NCBI RefSeq assembly: GCF_005222675.1
Contig: NZ_STGE01000032.1
Span: 124,001-188,000 of the forward strand
DNA from: Mycolicibacterium sp. CR10
Lineage (GTDB): Bacteria; Actinomycetota; Actinomycetes; Mycobacteriales; Mycobacteriaceae
Reading direction: 5' to 3'
Length of the DNA: 64,000 nt
Shown: positions 51,987-60,364 of the stretch, in pieces
How the letters are laid out: each line of letters begins with the position of its first letter
Position numbering within the stretch: position 1 is the first letter of the stretch
Notes under the pieces: model-generated
Databases searched by the model: none
Told to the model about the DNA's origin: nothing
Seen by the model: the letters and a program-made list of their open reading frames with translations, nothing else
Position numbers and translations under genes: made by a program

Positions 51987-52565
51987 CTACCCCACCGACA
52001 GGATGCGGTTGAAGACGAGCTCGGTGACATTGTCGATCGGCGTGCTGTTCCCCACAGTCTTCGCCCGTAGCGCAGCACCCTCCCACGCGTCCACGATGAG
52101 CTGTGCTGCCGCGTCGGCGTCGACGTCGCCGCCGATCTCGGCGGCCCGCTGCGCGTCGCGGATGGTGTCGGCGAGCAGCGTGCGCCACCGCTCGAGCGCT
52201 GCGGACACCGCCACAGTAACCGCGGGCGCGCCGGCGGGTCCCTCAGCGGCGAAGTTTCCGTACATGCAGCCCCGCCGATAGGCGTGTGCGGCGAGGTCCG
52301 AGCGGAGGTGTTCGAGATGGTCGCGGATGCGCTGAAGTGGCGCCACCCCGGGATCGGTGAGCAGGTCAAGCCTGCGACTATCGCCATACCGCCCGAGCGC
52401 CTCGACGGCAAGCGCCTCCTTGCTGCGGAAATGGTTGTAGAAGGATCCTTTGGGGGCGTGCGCGGCCGCGGCAATGGCTGCCACACCGGTCGCCGCATAG
52501 CCACCGGCATGCAACTGTTCGCAACCGGCATCCAGAAGTGCTTCTCGCAGCGTGGGTTTCGGCAT
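51987..52565 (-). CDS. TetR-family transcriptional regulator
   Basis: 192 residues. N-terminal HTH (LREALLDAGCEQLHAGGYAA, GVAAIAAAAHAPKGSFYNHF), C-terminal ligand domain of the YxaF/LmrA type (YRRGCMYGNFAAEGPAG). Lies 8 bases after the 240-residue gene on the same strand, so the two form an operon probably autorepressed through the palindromes at 53309-53344. Confidence 0.88.
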   Translation of the reverse strand: MPKPTLREALLDAGCEQLHAGGYAATGVAAIAAAAHAPKGSFYNHFRSKEALAVEALGRYGDSRRLDLLTDPGVAPLQRIRDHLEHLRSDLAAHAYRRGCMYGNFAAEGPAGAPAVTVAVSAALERWRTLLADTIRDAQRAAEIGGDVDADAAAQLIVDAWEGAALRAKTVGNSTPIDNVTELVFNRILSVG

Positions 52566-52573
52566 GGCCTACC

Positions 52574-53296
52574 TCAGCGCACCGTGACGTCGTCGATGTC
52601 GATGGACACGGTCACAGTGTCGGGTACCGGCCTGCCCGCCTCGTCCCTGGGGTGGACGATGCGGCGAACCGGCATCACGATGCCGCCGAACTCCCGATGA
52701 TCGTCCATGTAGTGCGCCGCAGGCGAACCGCCGGCGATGTCGACCTGGTAGTCGCGACGCCGGAGCAAACCGTCCGAATCGACATAGAGCACCTGGTCGA
52801 CGCTGTGCGTGGCGATGCTGTCCGGATACCGAACAGCGAGTCGGCGCCAGGTCTGACCGTTCTCGCGCCAGTCGCCGAGTTCCTCGGTCTGCACGCCGGG
52901 AAAAGTCAGCGAATACGGTTCCGACAGGTAGGTCCACATCGCATAACCCGCGAAGTACGCCAGTTGCAGCGGCGACCACGGGGTGGTGAGAGTGTGCCCT
53001 GCGAACGACGCGCGCGGATCGCGCAGTATCTCGAGCGGTTGATGTGCGTCATCGTCGTGCTCGATCACCACTCGCCCAGGTGTAAATGAGGACCGCAGGC
53101 CGGGTTTCGGTAGCGGTCGGTGCCACGTCTGCTGCTCCTGCACCCGGATCTCGACCGTCGAATCGTCGAGGATGCCGTCGACGTGCTTGAGCGGCCACAG
53201 AACACCCCCGACGGTCTGGTGAATCGCGATGGTCTCGACCTGCTGCCAGCGGGTGACTCCACCGTGCGCGGCGAGCACCTCGTCGAGAAGCTTCAT
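52574..53296 (-). CDS. Unrecognised 240-residue protein in operon with TetR
   Basis: 240 residues, no signal peptide or membrane helix. Starts MKLLDEVLAAHGGVTRWQQV; middle part VRVQEQQTW-type beta strands and LAYFAGYAMWTYLSEPY; C-terminus DYQVDIAGGSPAAHYMDDHR. The alternating pattern and the tryptophan/aromatic content suggest a lipocalin- or LolA-like beta cup for a hydrophobic ligand. That is a guess from pattern. Regulated by the TetR gene directly after it. Start ATG 53296 follows GGAG. Confidence 0.6.
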   Translation of the reverse strand: MKLLDEVLAAHGGVTRWQQVETIAIHQTVGGVLWPLKHVDGILDDSTVEIRVQEQQTWHRPLPKPGLRSSFTPGRVVIEHDDDAHQPLEILRDPRASFAGHTLTTPWSPLQLAYFAGYAMWTYLSEPYSLTFPGVQTEELGDWRENGQTWRRLAVRYPDSIATHSVDQVLYVDSDGLLRRRDYQVDIAGGSPAAHYMDDHREFGGIVMPVRRIVHPRDEAGRPVPDTVTVSIDIDDVTVR

Positions 53297-53308
53297 GGGA
53301 TCTCCTTC

Positions 53309-53344
53309 GATCGGTCGACCGTTCGATCTAATACGACCGGTCGT
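53309..53344. promoter_or_regulatory. TetR operator candidates upstream of the 240-residue gene
   Basis: Two adjacent palindromes: CGGTCGACCG within 53309-53326 and a perfect 12-base ACGACCGGTCGT at 53333-53344. They lie 15-50 bases before the first gene of the two-gene TetR operon. Both contain ACCG/CGGT half-sites, as expected for a TetR dimer site. Confidence 0.55.
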
Positions 53345-53392
53345 CTTGTCGAATCCCAACGAGTCTGGGGCCAGAAGCATTCCCGGGCGGTT

Positions 53393-53884
53393 CTACGAGT
53401 CGGAGTTGCGCAGATAGCTATAGAACCGGTACCGCAGTCCCGACGAACTGTCCTGCCAGTGCCCCTCGGTGCCGGTCCAGGATTCGTCAAGGACCGGCGC
53501 CAGCGCGTCTTCGTCCTCCATACGCAGGTCGATGTCCACCTCGGTGACCTCACACCGCGTCGCCAACGGCAACGCCAGCCCGTAGATCTGCGAACCGCCG
53601 ATCACCCAGGCGTCCTCGAGTGGGACGGCCTCCAGGGACTGGAACACCTCGGCTCCGTCGGCCAGATAGCCGACTTGCCGGGTCAGTACGACATTTCTGC
53701 GGCCCGGCAGCGGCCGGAACTTTTCAGGCAGCGACTCCCAGGTGTGCCGACCCATCACCACGGTGTGCCCCATGGTCAGTTCCTTGAAGCGGGCCATGTC
53801 CTCGGGCACCTGCCACGGTATGCCGTTGTCACGGCCAATGACGCCAGAAGATGACTGAGCCCAGATCAGGTTCAGTTCGCTCAC
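53393..53884 (-). CDS. dfrA: Dihydrofolate reductase
   Basis: 163 residues. LIWAQSSSGVIGRDNGIPW, MGRHTWESLP, RNVVLTRQ and VIGGSQIY are canonical. Regenerates tetrahydrofolate after ThyA. GTG start overlaps the thyA stop (GTGA), the usual coupled thyA-dfrA pair. Target of trimethoprim-type antifolates. Confidence 0.97.
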   Translation of the reverse strand: MSELNLIWAQSSSGVIGRDNGIPWQVPEDMARFKELTMGHTVVMGRHTWESLPEKFRPLPGRRNVVLTRQVGYLADGAEVFQSLEAVPLEDAWVIGGSQIYGLALPLATRCEVTEVDIDLRMEDEDALAPVLDESWTGTEGHWQDSSSGLRYRFYSYLRNSDS

Positions 53885-54681
53885 ACAGCCACCGGGGCCT
53901 TGATCGCCGGGTGCGGTTCGTAGTTCTTGAACACGACGTCCCCGTAGGTGTAGTCGAAAAGCGAATCACGGTGCGCCAGAACAAGTTCCGGATACTGTCG
54001 CGCCTCGCGCGACAGCTGCTCGGTGACCTGCGCGACGTGGTTGTCGTAGATGTGGCAGTCCCCACCGGTCCAGATGAACTCGCCGACGGCCAGGCCGGCC
54101 TGCGCGGCCATCATGTGGGTGAGCAACGCATAGCTGGCGATGTTGAAGGGCACCCCGAGGAACAGGTCGGCGCTGCGCTGATAGAGCTGGCAGCTCAACC
54201 GGCCGTCCGCCACGTAGAACTGGAAGAACGCGTGGCACGGCGGCAACGCCATTTGAGGGATCTCCCCCACATTCCACGCCGAGACGATGTTGCGTCGCGA
54301 ATCGGGATCGGACCTCAGCAGCTCCAGCGCCGCACTGATCTGATCGATGTGCTCGCCCGACGGCGTCGGCCACGACCGCCACTGCACCCCGTAGACCGGA
54401 CCGAGATCACCTGTCGGAGAAGCCCATTCATCCCAGATCGTGACGCCGCGCTCCTGCAGCCACCGAACATTGGAGTCGCCGCGCAGAAACCACAGCAGCT
54501 CGTACACGATCGACTTGGTGTGCACCTTTTTCGTGGTGAGCAACGGAAAGCCGGCGCCCAGGTCGTAGCGCATCTGGTGGCCGAACAGGCTGCGGGTTCC
54601 GGTGCCGGTGCGATCGGATTTCGGGGTCCCGGTGTCGAGCACCAGGCGCAGCAGGTCCTCGTACGGCGTGGGGATCGGCAC
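53881..54681 (-). CDS. thyA: Thymidylate synthase ThyA
   Basis: 266 residues. Folate-dependent dTMP synthesis. Catalytic Cys149 in LPPCHAFFQFY; RTGTGTRSLFG, YELLWFLRGDSN, QRSADLFLGVPFN and GDCHIYDNH all present. GTG start. Divergent from the dienelactone hydrolase gene by 41 bases, as in M. tuberculosis. Confidence 0.98.
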   Translation of the reverse strand: MPIPTPYEDLLRLVLDTGTPKSDRTGTGTRSLFGHQMRYDLGAGFPLLTTKKVHTKSIVYELLWFLRGDSNVRWLQERGVTIWDEWASPTGDLGPVYGVQWRSWPTPSGEHIDQISAALELLRSDPDSRRNIVSAWNVGEIPQMALPPCHAFFQFYVADGRLSCQLYQRSADLFLGVPFNIASYALLTHMMAAQAGLAVGEFIWTGGDCHIYDNHVAQVTEQLSREARQYPELVLAHRDSLFDYTYGDVVFKNYEPHPAIKAPVAV

Positions 54682-54722
54682 GCGCCCAGCCTACGTTGCG
54701 CGGTCCGTAGTAGAACGGAACC

Positions 54723-55460
54723 ATGCCGAGGATCAACGACACCGTGAGGACCGCCGACGGCGCCTGCCCCGTCACCCTGCACACACCGGACGGGGATGGC
54801 CCGTGGCCTGGCATCATCATGTACCCCGACGCCGGTGGCGCCCGCCCGACGTTTCGCGCAATGGCCGACAGGCTCGCCGGCTACGGCTATGCGGTGCTGG
54901 TGCCCGATGTGTATTACCGCGACGGCGACTGGGCGCCGTTCTCGATGGCGACGGTGTTCGAGGACGAGGGCGAACGCAACCGGCTGTTCTCCATGATCTC
55001 CAAAGTCACCCCGGAGATCATGGCGACGGACGCGACGGCGTTCTTTGACTACCTGGCGACGCGACCCGAGGTCGGCGGGGAGTCGTTCGGAACCACCGGG
55101 TACTGCATGGGCGGCCGAACCTCCCTGGTGGTGGCCGGTCGAGTGCCTGAGCGCGTCGCCGCGGCGATGTCGTTCCACGGCGGCGGCCTGGCCGGTGACG
55201 ATCCCGGCAGCCCACACCTGCTCGCCGAGCGGATGCAGGCCGCCGTCTATGTGGGCGCCGCGCAGAACGACCGGTCGTTCACCACCGAGGACGGCGAGAC
55301 GCTGGACAAGGCGCTGACCGCTGCGGGTGTCGAGCACACCATCGAGTTCTATCCGGCATTTCACGGCTTCGCCGTACCGGACAACGGTCCCTACGACGAA
55401 CCGTCGGCCCGGCGCCACTGGGAGACGATGCAGTCCTTCTTCGGCGCGCACCTGGGGTAA
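54723..55460 (+). CDS. Dienelactone hydrolase family protein (Rv2765-like)
   Basis: 245 residues. Alpha/beta hydrolase with cysteine nucleophile in GYCMGG, acid in GAAQNDRSF and His in FHGFAVPDN, the dienelactone-hydrolase triad. Substrate unknown. Divergent from thyA-dfrA. Confidence 0.9.
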   Translation: MPRINDTVRTADGACPVTLHTPDGDGPWPGIIMYPDAGGARPTFRAMADRLAGYGYAVLVPDVYYRDGDWAPFSMATVFEDEGERNRLFSMISKVTPEIMATDATAFFDYLATRPEVGGESFGTTGYCMGGRTSLVVAGRVPERVAAAMSFHGGGLAGDDPGSPHLLAERMQAAVYVGAAQNDRSFTTEDGETLDKALTAAGVEHTIEFYPAFHGFAVPDNGPYDEPSARRHWETMQSFFGAHLG

Positions 55461-55503
55461 TCCGGTCGACTCGTTTTGCTCAAGCCGGATCCGATGAGCG
55501 ACC

Positions 55504-56433
55504 ATGAACGCCGTGTATGACCAGAAGTTCAGCGAATCCACCTCCGGCGAGCGCGGGTCGCGGATCGATCCGGTACTGGCCCGCAGTTGGCTGCTGGTCA
55601 ACGGCGGGCACTTCGACCGTTTTCCCGCGGCGGAGCATTCGCGGGCCGACATCGTTGTGCTCGACATCGAGGACGCGGTGGCCCCCAAGGACAAGGCGAC
55701 CGCACGCGACAACGTGACGCGCTGGCTGGCCGCGGGTAACACCGACTGGGTGCGCGTCAACGGATTCGGAACCCAGTGGTGGGCCGACGACCTCGAGATG
55801 CTCTCCGGCTCTTCGGTCGGTGGCGTGATGCTGGCGATGGTCGAGTCGGTCGACCACGTCACCGAAACGGCAAAACGGCTACCGGGAGTGTTGATCGTGG
55901 CGCTGGTGGAGACCGCGCGCGGATTGGAACGGATTACCGAAATCGCCTCTGCAAAAGGCACTTTCCGCCTGGCGTTCGGAATCGGCGACTTCCGCCGCGA
56001 CACCGGCTTCGGCGACAATCCGACGACGTTGGCCTACGCACGCTCGCGCTTCACGATCGCCGCGAAGGCGGCCCATCTCCCGAGCGCCATCGACGGTCCG
56101 ACCGTCGGGTCCAGCGCGCTGCGACTGAGCGAGGCGACGGCGGTCTCGGCAGAGTTCGGCATGACCGGAAAGATCTGCCTCACCCCCGACCAGTGTCCTA
56201 CCGTCAATGAAGGCCTGTCCCCTTCTGTCGAGGAAATCGGCTGGGCGAAGGAGTTTTTCGTCGAGTACGACCGTGACGGCGGCGAGATCCGCAATGGCTC
56301 AGATCTGCCGCGCATCGCCCGCGCGAACAAGATCCTGGATCTCGCCCGCGCGTATGGGATCGAACCGTCAGAGTTCGACGACGTCGACGAACCCACCCAC
56401 ATCCCGGCGCCGTCGGACACCTATCACTACTGA
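55504..56433 (+). CDS. CitE-like aldolase/lyase (HpcH/HpaI family)
   Basis: 309 residues. Mg-dependent TIM barrel: RSWLLVNGGHFDRF, VVLDIEDAVAPKDK, VRVNGFGT, LVETARGLERI, GIGDFRRDTG. Relatives cleave or form CoA esters (citramalyl-CoA, malyl-CoA) in organic-acid breakdown. The exact substrate cannot be read from the sequence. 43 bases after the dienelactone hydrolase gene, perhaps co-transcribed; 3' end overlaps the convergent membrane gene by 7 bases. Confidence 0.8.
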   Translation: MNAVYDQKFSESTSGERGSRIDPVLARSWLLVNGGHFDRFPAAEHSRADIVVLDIEDAVAPKDKATARDNVTRWLAAGNTDWVRVNGFGTQWWADDLEMLSGSSVGGVMLAMVESVDHVTETAKRLPGVLIVALVETARGLERITEIASAKGTFRLAFGIGDFRRDTGFGDNPTTLAYARSRFTIAAKAAHLPSAIDGPTVGSSALRLSEATAVSAEFGMTGKICLTPDQCPTVNEGLSPSVEEIGWAKEFFVEYDRDGGEIRNGSDLPRIARANKILDLARAYGIEPSEFDDVDEPTHIPAPSDTYHY

Positions 56434-56885
56434 GTCTTCTTGCGAGAGTGCATGAAGGTCGCCACTCCGCGCAAGATGCCGCGCGCAGCGTAGATGCCTG
56501 CGACGACCGACAGGATGATCAGCACGATGAACAGGATCAGCCAGTTGCTCCGACTGTGGCTGACGTTCCACCAGACGATGGTGAACAGAATCACGCAGAT
56601 GAACACCACGATGTCGCGCCAATTGCCCTCGTAGGACGTGGCGAGCTCACGGATCTGGCGGTTCTTGTCGACCCCGGCGATGATGTCGTCGATCCGAAGG
56701 TCGATCACCCGCTGCAATTCGGCCCGCCGCGCGACGTCCTCGGGCGGGATGCGGTCCAGCAGGTCCATGTCGCCCATGATCGATGCCCGGACGTCGGGGC
56801 CCTTGAAGCCACCCGCAGCCAATCCGAGCAGCGCCCCACCGGCGATCGGCGCACCTGCCATGGCGATATCGGCGATACCGGGCAT
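56427..56885 (-). CDS. Small membrane protein of unknown function
   Basis: 152 residues. Gly/Ala-rich hydrophobic N-terminus (about 5-27), an acidic helical middle (DMDLLDRIPPEDVARRAEL), two membrane helices (about 92-110 and 115-135: DIVVFICVILFTIVWW, LILFIVLIILSVVAGIY) and a basic C-terminus. No family recognised. Confidence 0.6.
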   Translation of the reverse strand: MPGIADIAMAGAPIAGGALLGLAAGGFKGPDVRASIMGDMDLLDRIPPEDVARRAELQRVIDLRIDDIIAGVDKNRQIRELATSYEGNWRDIVVFICVILFTIVWWNVSHSRSNWLILFIVLIILSVVAGIYAARGILRGVATFMHSRKKTQ

Positions 56886-56983
56886 GAGACTCCTTCTTCA
56901 GTTCATCAGCGTCGCAGCAAGTGTGCCGCCCAGGTCGTAGGCGCGCTCACAAACGGCGGCATCGGCGCAGCCCGGTGGCCGGC

Positions 56984-57838
56984 TCACACGGGCTGCCCGG
57001 CTGCTGCGCTGAGACGATCCAGCGCCGTCGGATCGTGCGACGGAAGAATCAGGCCCGCTCCCCGCAGCCGCGACTGCAGCGTCCGGACTCGTTGCATGTC
57101 GGTGTGGATACCTGCGGTAGGCGCGGCGGGGTCCATACCGTCGGCGGTGAATGCCGTGTCGCCGGTGAACCAGACATCCATCTGATCGGTGTGGAGCCGG
57201 ACGGTGACCGAACCGGGAGTGTGGCCGCCGGTGTGGATCGCCGTCAACGCGCCGTCCTCGGTCAGGTTCACGGCAGGGCCGAGGTCAGTCGCCGCGCCCT
57301 CATCGTCCACATAGCGAATACGCGTCGACGGGGTGCGCCAGCGCCAGTGCAGCGCGCCGATCCGCCCTGCGGCGGCGTCCTCGGCCCTCGTCGTCCAGAT
57401 GTCCGCGTGCGGGAACGAGGGGACGGTCCCGGTGTGATCCACGTGCTGGTGGGTCAACACCAGAGCGCGGACATCGGCGGCGACGAGTCCGGCGTCGCTC
57501 AACCGGTCGGGCAGCGTCTCGCCGTCCGCCACGGCCAACTTGATGAACGACTGGATGACCGCGCGGCTTCGCTCATCGGCTCGCCATGACTGCGGGTCGT
57601 TGTAGGACGGCGACGCTCCGGCATCGACGACGAACAGGCCGTCGGGGTGCTCGATGGCGTAGCTCCAAATCGGCATGGGTGCCGCGAAGCGACGGTCGGC
57701 GAGGATGGCGAGGAATCGCAGCAGCGTGGGAGTCCGCTCCGGCAGGCAGCAGGTGGCGTGACATCGCTTGATCGTCACCGAGCCGCAGTGCAGGGCATGT
57801 ACCCGGACAACGCGGCCGTTCGTGGTGAAGGTGTGCAT
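56984..57838 (-). CDS. Metallo-beta-lactamase-fold hydrolase
   Basis: 284 residues. Zinc motif HQHVDH in LVLTHQHVDHTG, later His in TGGHTPGSV, Asp in FTGDTAF and His in LPSHDP. Layout like quorum-quenching lactonases and related MBL hydrolases. N-terminus has a Cys pair (KRCHATCC). Substrate unknown. Divergent from a TetR gene with a shared palindromic operator, so probably an inducible detoxifying enzyme. Confidence 0.82.
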   Translation of the reverse strand: MHTFTTNGRVVRVHALHCGSVTIKRCHATCCLPERTPTLLRFLAILADRRFAAPMPIWSYAIEHPDGLFVVDAGASPSYNDPQSWRADERSRAVIQSFIKLAVADGETLPDRLSDAGLVAADVRALVLTHQHVDHTGTVPSFPHADIWTTRAEDAAAGRIGALHWRWRTPSTRIRYVDDEGAATDLGPAVNLTEDGALTAIHTGGHTPGSVTVRLHTDQMDVWFTGDTAFTADGMDPAAPTAGIHTDMQRVRTLQSRLRGAGLILPSHDPTALDRLSAAAGQPV

Positions 57839-57860
57839 GAGAAGTCCCGTCTGCGCGGAA

Positions 57861-57904
57861 GATGAACAGTGTTCATCTTGACGCTTGTGTTGAACACTGT
57901 CAAT
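57861..57904. promoter_or_regulatory. Operator pair between the MBL hydrolase and TetR genes
   Basis: GATGAACA-G-TGTTCATC (57861-57877) is a perfect 8-1-8 palindrome. A second, imperfect copy TTGAACACTGTCAA lies at 57890-57903. They stand in the 74-base divergent spacer, immediately upstream of both starts. Probable binding sites of the adjacent TetR protein. Confidence 0.75.
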
Positions 57905-57912
57905 CTCTGGTG

Positions 57913-58518
57913 ATGAACCGTGGAGTGGGTCAGCATCACGGCGACCTGCGCCATTCGCTGTTGACTGCCGCGCTGCAACTTGTCGCCGAATCCGATGTCG
58001 ACCAGGTGACGCTGCGGGCCGTTGCCCGGCGGGCCGGGGTGTCGGCGGCGGCGCCGTACCACCACTTCCGGGAGAAGGACGCGCTCCTGGCCGCGGTCGC
58101 ACGCGACGGGTTCGAAGCCCTCGCCAGAGTCCAGCTCGAGGTCCTCGGTGGTCCCGAAGCAGCGCCTGACCGACTCGAGGAGCTACTGAGGCGGTACGTG
58201 CTGTTTGCGTTGCAGCACCACACGCACTACAGGCTGATGTTCCGGACCGTACCGACGGAAGTCGGCGGTGACGAAGGGGAGGCGCTCAGGCAGGCGGCGC
58301 TGTCGACCTTCGGCCGCTTGGCGGAAGCGGTTCGCGACGCCAACCCTGGGCTCACGGTCGACGAAGCCGCCAGGCGAGCAGTGTTGGCGTGGGCCATGGC
58401 CCACGGCGCAGTCGATGTGAGCCGCTGGGCGGCAGGCCTGCGGCCGGGACTGGACGCTGAAGCGCTGGCGGCCGACGTCGGTCGCGCGGTTCGGGCGATG
58501 GCCCTGGAGCCCTCATAG
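57913..58518 (+). CDS. TetR-family regulator (TetR_C_33-like)
   Basis: 201 residues. HTH DLRHSLLTAALQLVAESD, LRAVARRAGVSAAAPYHHF; C-terminal domain with ALQHHTHYRLMF and RAVLAWAMAHGAVDV. Probably represses the divergent MBL-fold hydrolase and itself through the palindrome at 57861-57877. Start ATG 57913 is used; an ATG at 57862 would lie inside the operator. Confidence 0.87.
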   Translation: MNRGVGQHHGDLRHSLLTAALQLVAESDVDQVTLRAVARRAGVSAAAPYHHFREKDALLAAVARDGFEALARVQLEVLGGPEAAPDRLEELLRRYVLFALQHHTHYRLMFRTVPTEVGGDEGEALRQAALSTFGRLAEAVRDANPGLTVDEAARRAVLAWAMAHGAVDVSRWAAGLRPGLDAEALAADVGRAVRAMALEPS

Positions 58519-58526
58519 GTCGCGTC

Positions 58527-58982
58527 TCACGCCATCAGTTGTGCGGCGACGGTCGCGCCGAGATTCCAGCACGCTTCGAGGCCCGTCTTGTCCGGCTTGC
58601 CGGAGAGCACGACGGTGTCGGCAGCCCGCTCCCACCCGAGCCCTGTCGTGATCGCCTCCACCGCCCGCTCAGCCCCCTCAGTGCCCTCGTTGCCGTGTAG
58701 GTATAGCCCGAAAGGCCGTCCCCGGGTCGAGTCGAGGATCTGGTAGTAGGCGCCGTCGAACGCATGCTTGAGGGCACCGGAGATGTACCCGAGGTTGGCC
58801 GGACTCCCAAGCAGATAGCCGTCGGCCGCCAGCATGTCCGCGGCAGAACACGTGAGGGCTGGTCGCCGGATGATCTCGACGCCCTCGATCTCCGGATCGG
58901 TCGCGCCGGCCAGCACCGCCTCGAACATCTCCTGACAGTGCGGTGACGGTGTGTGGTGGATGATCAGCAGCGCCTTACTCAC
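58527..58982 (-). CDS. Flavodoxin/NAD(P)H-dependent FMN reductase family protein (Rv2771c-like)
   Basis: 151 residues. Flavodoxin-like fold: LIIHHTPSPHCQEMFEAVL (phosphate loop), DGYLLGSPANLGYISGALK, GLYLHGNEGTEGAERA. Electron-transfer or quinone reductase role likely, partner unknown. GTG start overlaps the preceding gene's stop (GTGA). Last gene of the dapB operon. Confidence 0.85.
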   Translation of the reverse strand: MSKALLIIHHTPSPHCQEMFEAVLAGATDPEIEGVEIIRRPALTCSAADMLAADGYLLGSPANLGYISGALKHAFDGAYYQILDSTRGRPFGLYLHGNEGTEGAERAVEAITTGLGWERAADTVVLSGKPDKTGLEACWNLGATVAAQLMA

Positions 58983-59446
58983 TGCGCCCGCTCCTGCATC
59001 TGCACGGCCTTCTTCATCGTTTCCCGGGCACGCGAGCGGTCACCGGCATAGTCGTACGCGCGTGCCAGTCGGTACCAGTGACGCCAGTTGCCGGGATCGG
59101 TCTCGAGCTCGTCGCGGACCGTCTCGAACATCGCATCGGCGGCATCACGTTCGATTCGACCGGACCGCATCCGCGGCAGGTCACTGACGTCCAGTTCCAG
59201 GCCCTCTTCGCGCACCAGGCGCGCCAGCCGCTGATGCGCCAGACCGGCTTTGAGTGTGGTGACCATCACCCAGACGCCGATGATCGGCAGGATCAGCACG
59301 GCCACGCCCAGCCCGATCGCGGCCGGGCGGCCCGACGTGATGAACACGAACGCCGCGCGGCCCAGCATCACGAAGTAGACGACGAGCGCGACACACATGA
59401 AAGCGATCAGAAGTTGGATGCGCACCGCGCGCCCACCCTCGCTCAT
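58979..59446 (-). CDS. Membrane protein with C-terminal TPR-like helices (Rv2772c-like)
   Basis: 155 residues. Two membrane helices (about 9-32 and 41-62), then a soluble part ending in a TPR-like pair (NWRHWYRLARAYDYAGDRSR, ARETMKKAVQMQ). Overlaps dapB by four bases (ATGA) and the flavodoxin gene by four (GTGA), so the three are translationally coupled. Function unknown. Confidence 0.75.
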   Translation of the reverse strand: MSEGGRAVRIQLLIAFMCVALVVYFVMLGRAAFVFITSGRPAAIGLGVAVLILPIIGVWVMVTTLKAGLAHQRLARLVREEGLELDVSDLPRMRSGRIERDAADAMFETVRDELETDPGNWRHWYRLARAYDYAGDRSRARETMKKAVQMQERAQ

Positions 59447-60180
59447 GTCAGGTCGAGCAGCGGCTCTATGCCCACTGTCAGTCCGGGGAACTCGCGGATC
59501 TTCCTGACGGCCAACAACACACCCGGAACGAACGAGGTGCGGTCGATGCTGTCGTGCCGAATGGTCAGCGTCTCCCCCTGGGTGCCGAACAGCACCTCCT
59601 GATGTGCGACGAGCCCGGCGAGTCGGATCGAGTGCACGGGTATGCCGTCGACGTTCGCACCCCGCGCGCCCTCCAACCCGGTGCTGGTGGCATCGGGGTT
59701 GGGCGGCAGACCCTTTCGCGCCTCGGCGATCAGACGGGCGGTCCGTGCCGCCGTACCCGACGGTGCGTCGGCCTTGTGCGGGTGGTGCAACTCGATGACC
59801 TCGACGGACTCGAAGAACCGCGCGGCCTGCTTCGCGAAGTGCATCGACAGCACCGCGCCGATCGCGAAGTTCGGCGCGATGAGTACCGCGACATCGGGTT
59901 TGGCGGCCAGCCACTGCTTGACCTGATCGATGCGCTCGTCGGTGAACCCCGTGGTGCCGACGACGGCATGGATGCCGTTGTCGATGAGGAACTTCAGGTT
60001 GTCCATCACCACGCTCGGGTGGGTGAAGTCGATGACGGCCTCGGTGTCGGCGTCGACGAGGGCCGACATCGGGTCACCGGCATCCACTCCCGCGGAGAAA
60101 ACCAGATCGTCTGCGTCCTCGACTGCCTGCATCATCGTTGCGCCGACCTTGCCCTTGGCGCCCAGCACTCCGACTCGCAT
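59443..60180 (-). CDS. dapB: 4-hydroxy-tetrahydrodipicolinate reductase DapB
   Basis: 245 residues. N-terminal MRVGVLGAKGKVG cofactor loop, VVGTTGF, substrate motif ELHHPHKADAPSGTA. Follows DapA in lysine/DAP synthesis. First gene of a three-gene coupled operon. A perfect LexA box lies about 92 bases upstream, nearer the divergent secreted-protein gene. Confidence 0.96.
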   Translation of the reverse strand: MRVGVLGAKGKVGATMMQAVEDADDLVFSAGVDAGDPMSALVDADTEAVIDFTHPSVVMDNLKFLIDNGIHAVVGTTGFTDERIDQVKQWLAAKPDVAVLIAPNFAIGAVLSMHFAKQAARFFESVEVIELHHPHKADAPSGTAARTARLIAEARKGLPPNPDATSTGLEGARGANVDGIPVHSIRLAGLVAHQEVLFGTQGETLTIRHDSIDRTSFVPGVLLAVRKIREFPGLTVGIEPLLDLT

Positions 60181-60271
60181 GGGGCTAACCCTAGCGTGCT
60201 ACGAAGACGTTCGGGCGCTGCCACATTCGTCACTGAAATCACTTGTGCCCCTCCGGTTTCTGGTCGACGGT

Positions 60272-60287
60272 TCGAACTAGGGTTCGA
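60272..60287. promoter_or_regulatory. Perfect LexA (SOS) box between dapB and a secreted-protein gene
   Basis: TCGAACTAGGGTTCGA matches TCGAAC-N4-GTTCGA at all 12 fixed bases, better than the lexA and recA boxes in this window. It lies 77 bases before the secreted-protein ATG (60365) and 91 bases before dapB on the other strand. TAGGGT inside it has the -10 pattern TAnnnT. Confidence 0.8.
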
Positions 60288-60364
60288 TGCGTGGGCCTAC
60301 CCCCAGCGATACCTCCTGCCCGAAGACGCGGACGACGACCCGCAGCCCGGTCTAGCCTCGGTGC

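Noticed and set aside
53311..53326. TCGGTCGACCGTTCGA as a sixth LexA box
   Set aside because: Only 10/12 and it sits inside a better-explained palindrome cluster directly upstream of a TetR-containing operon.
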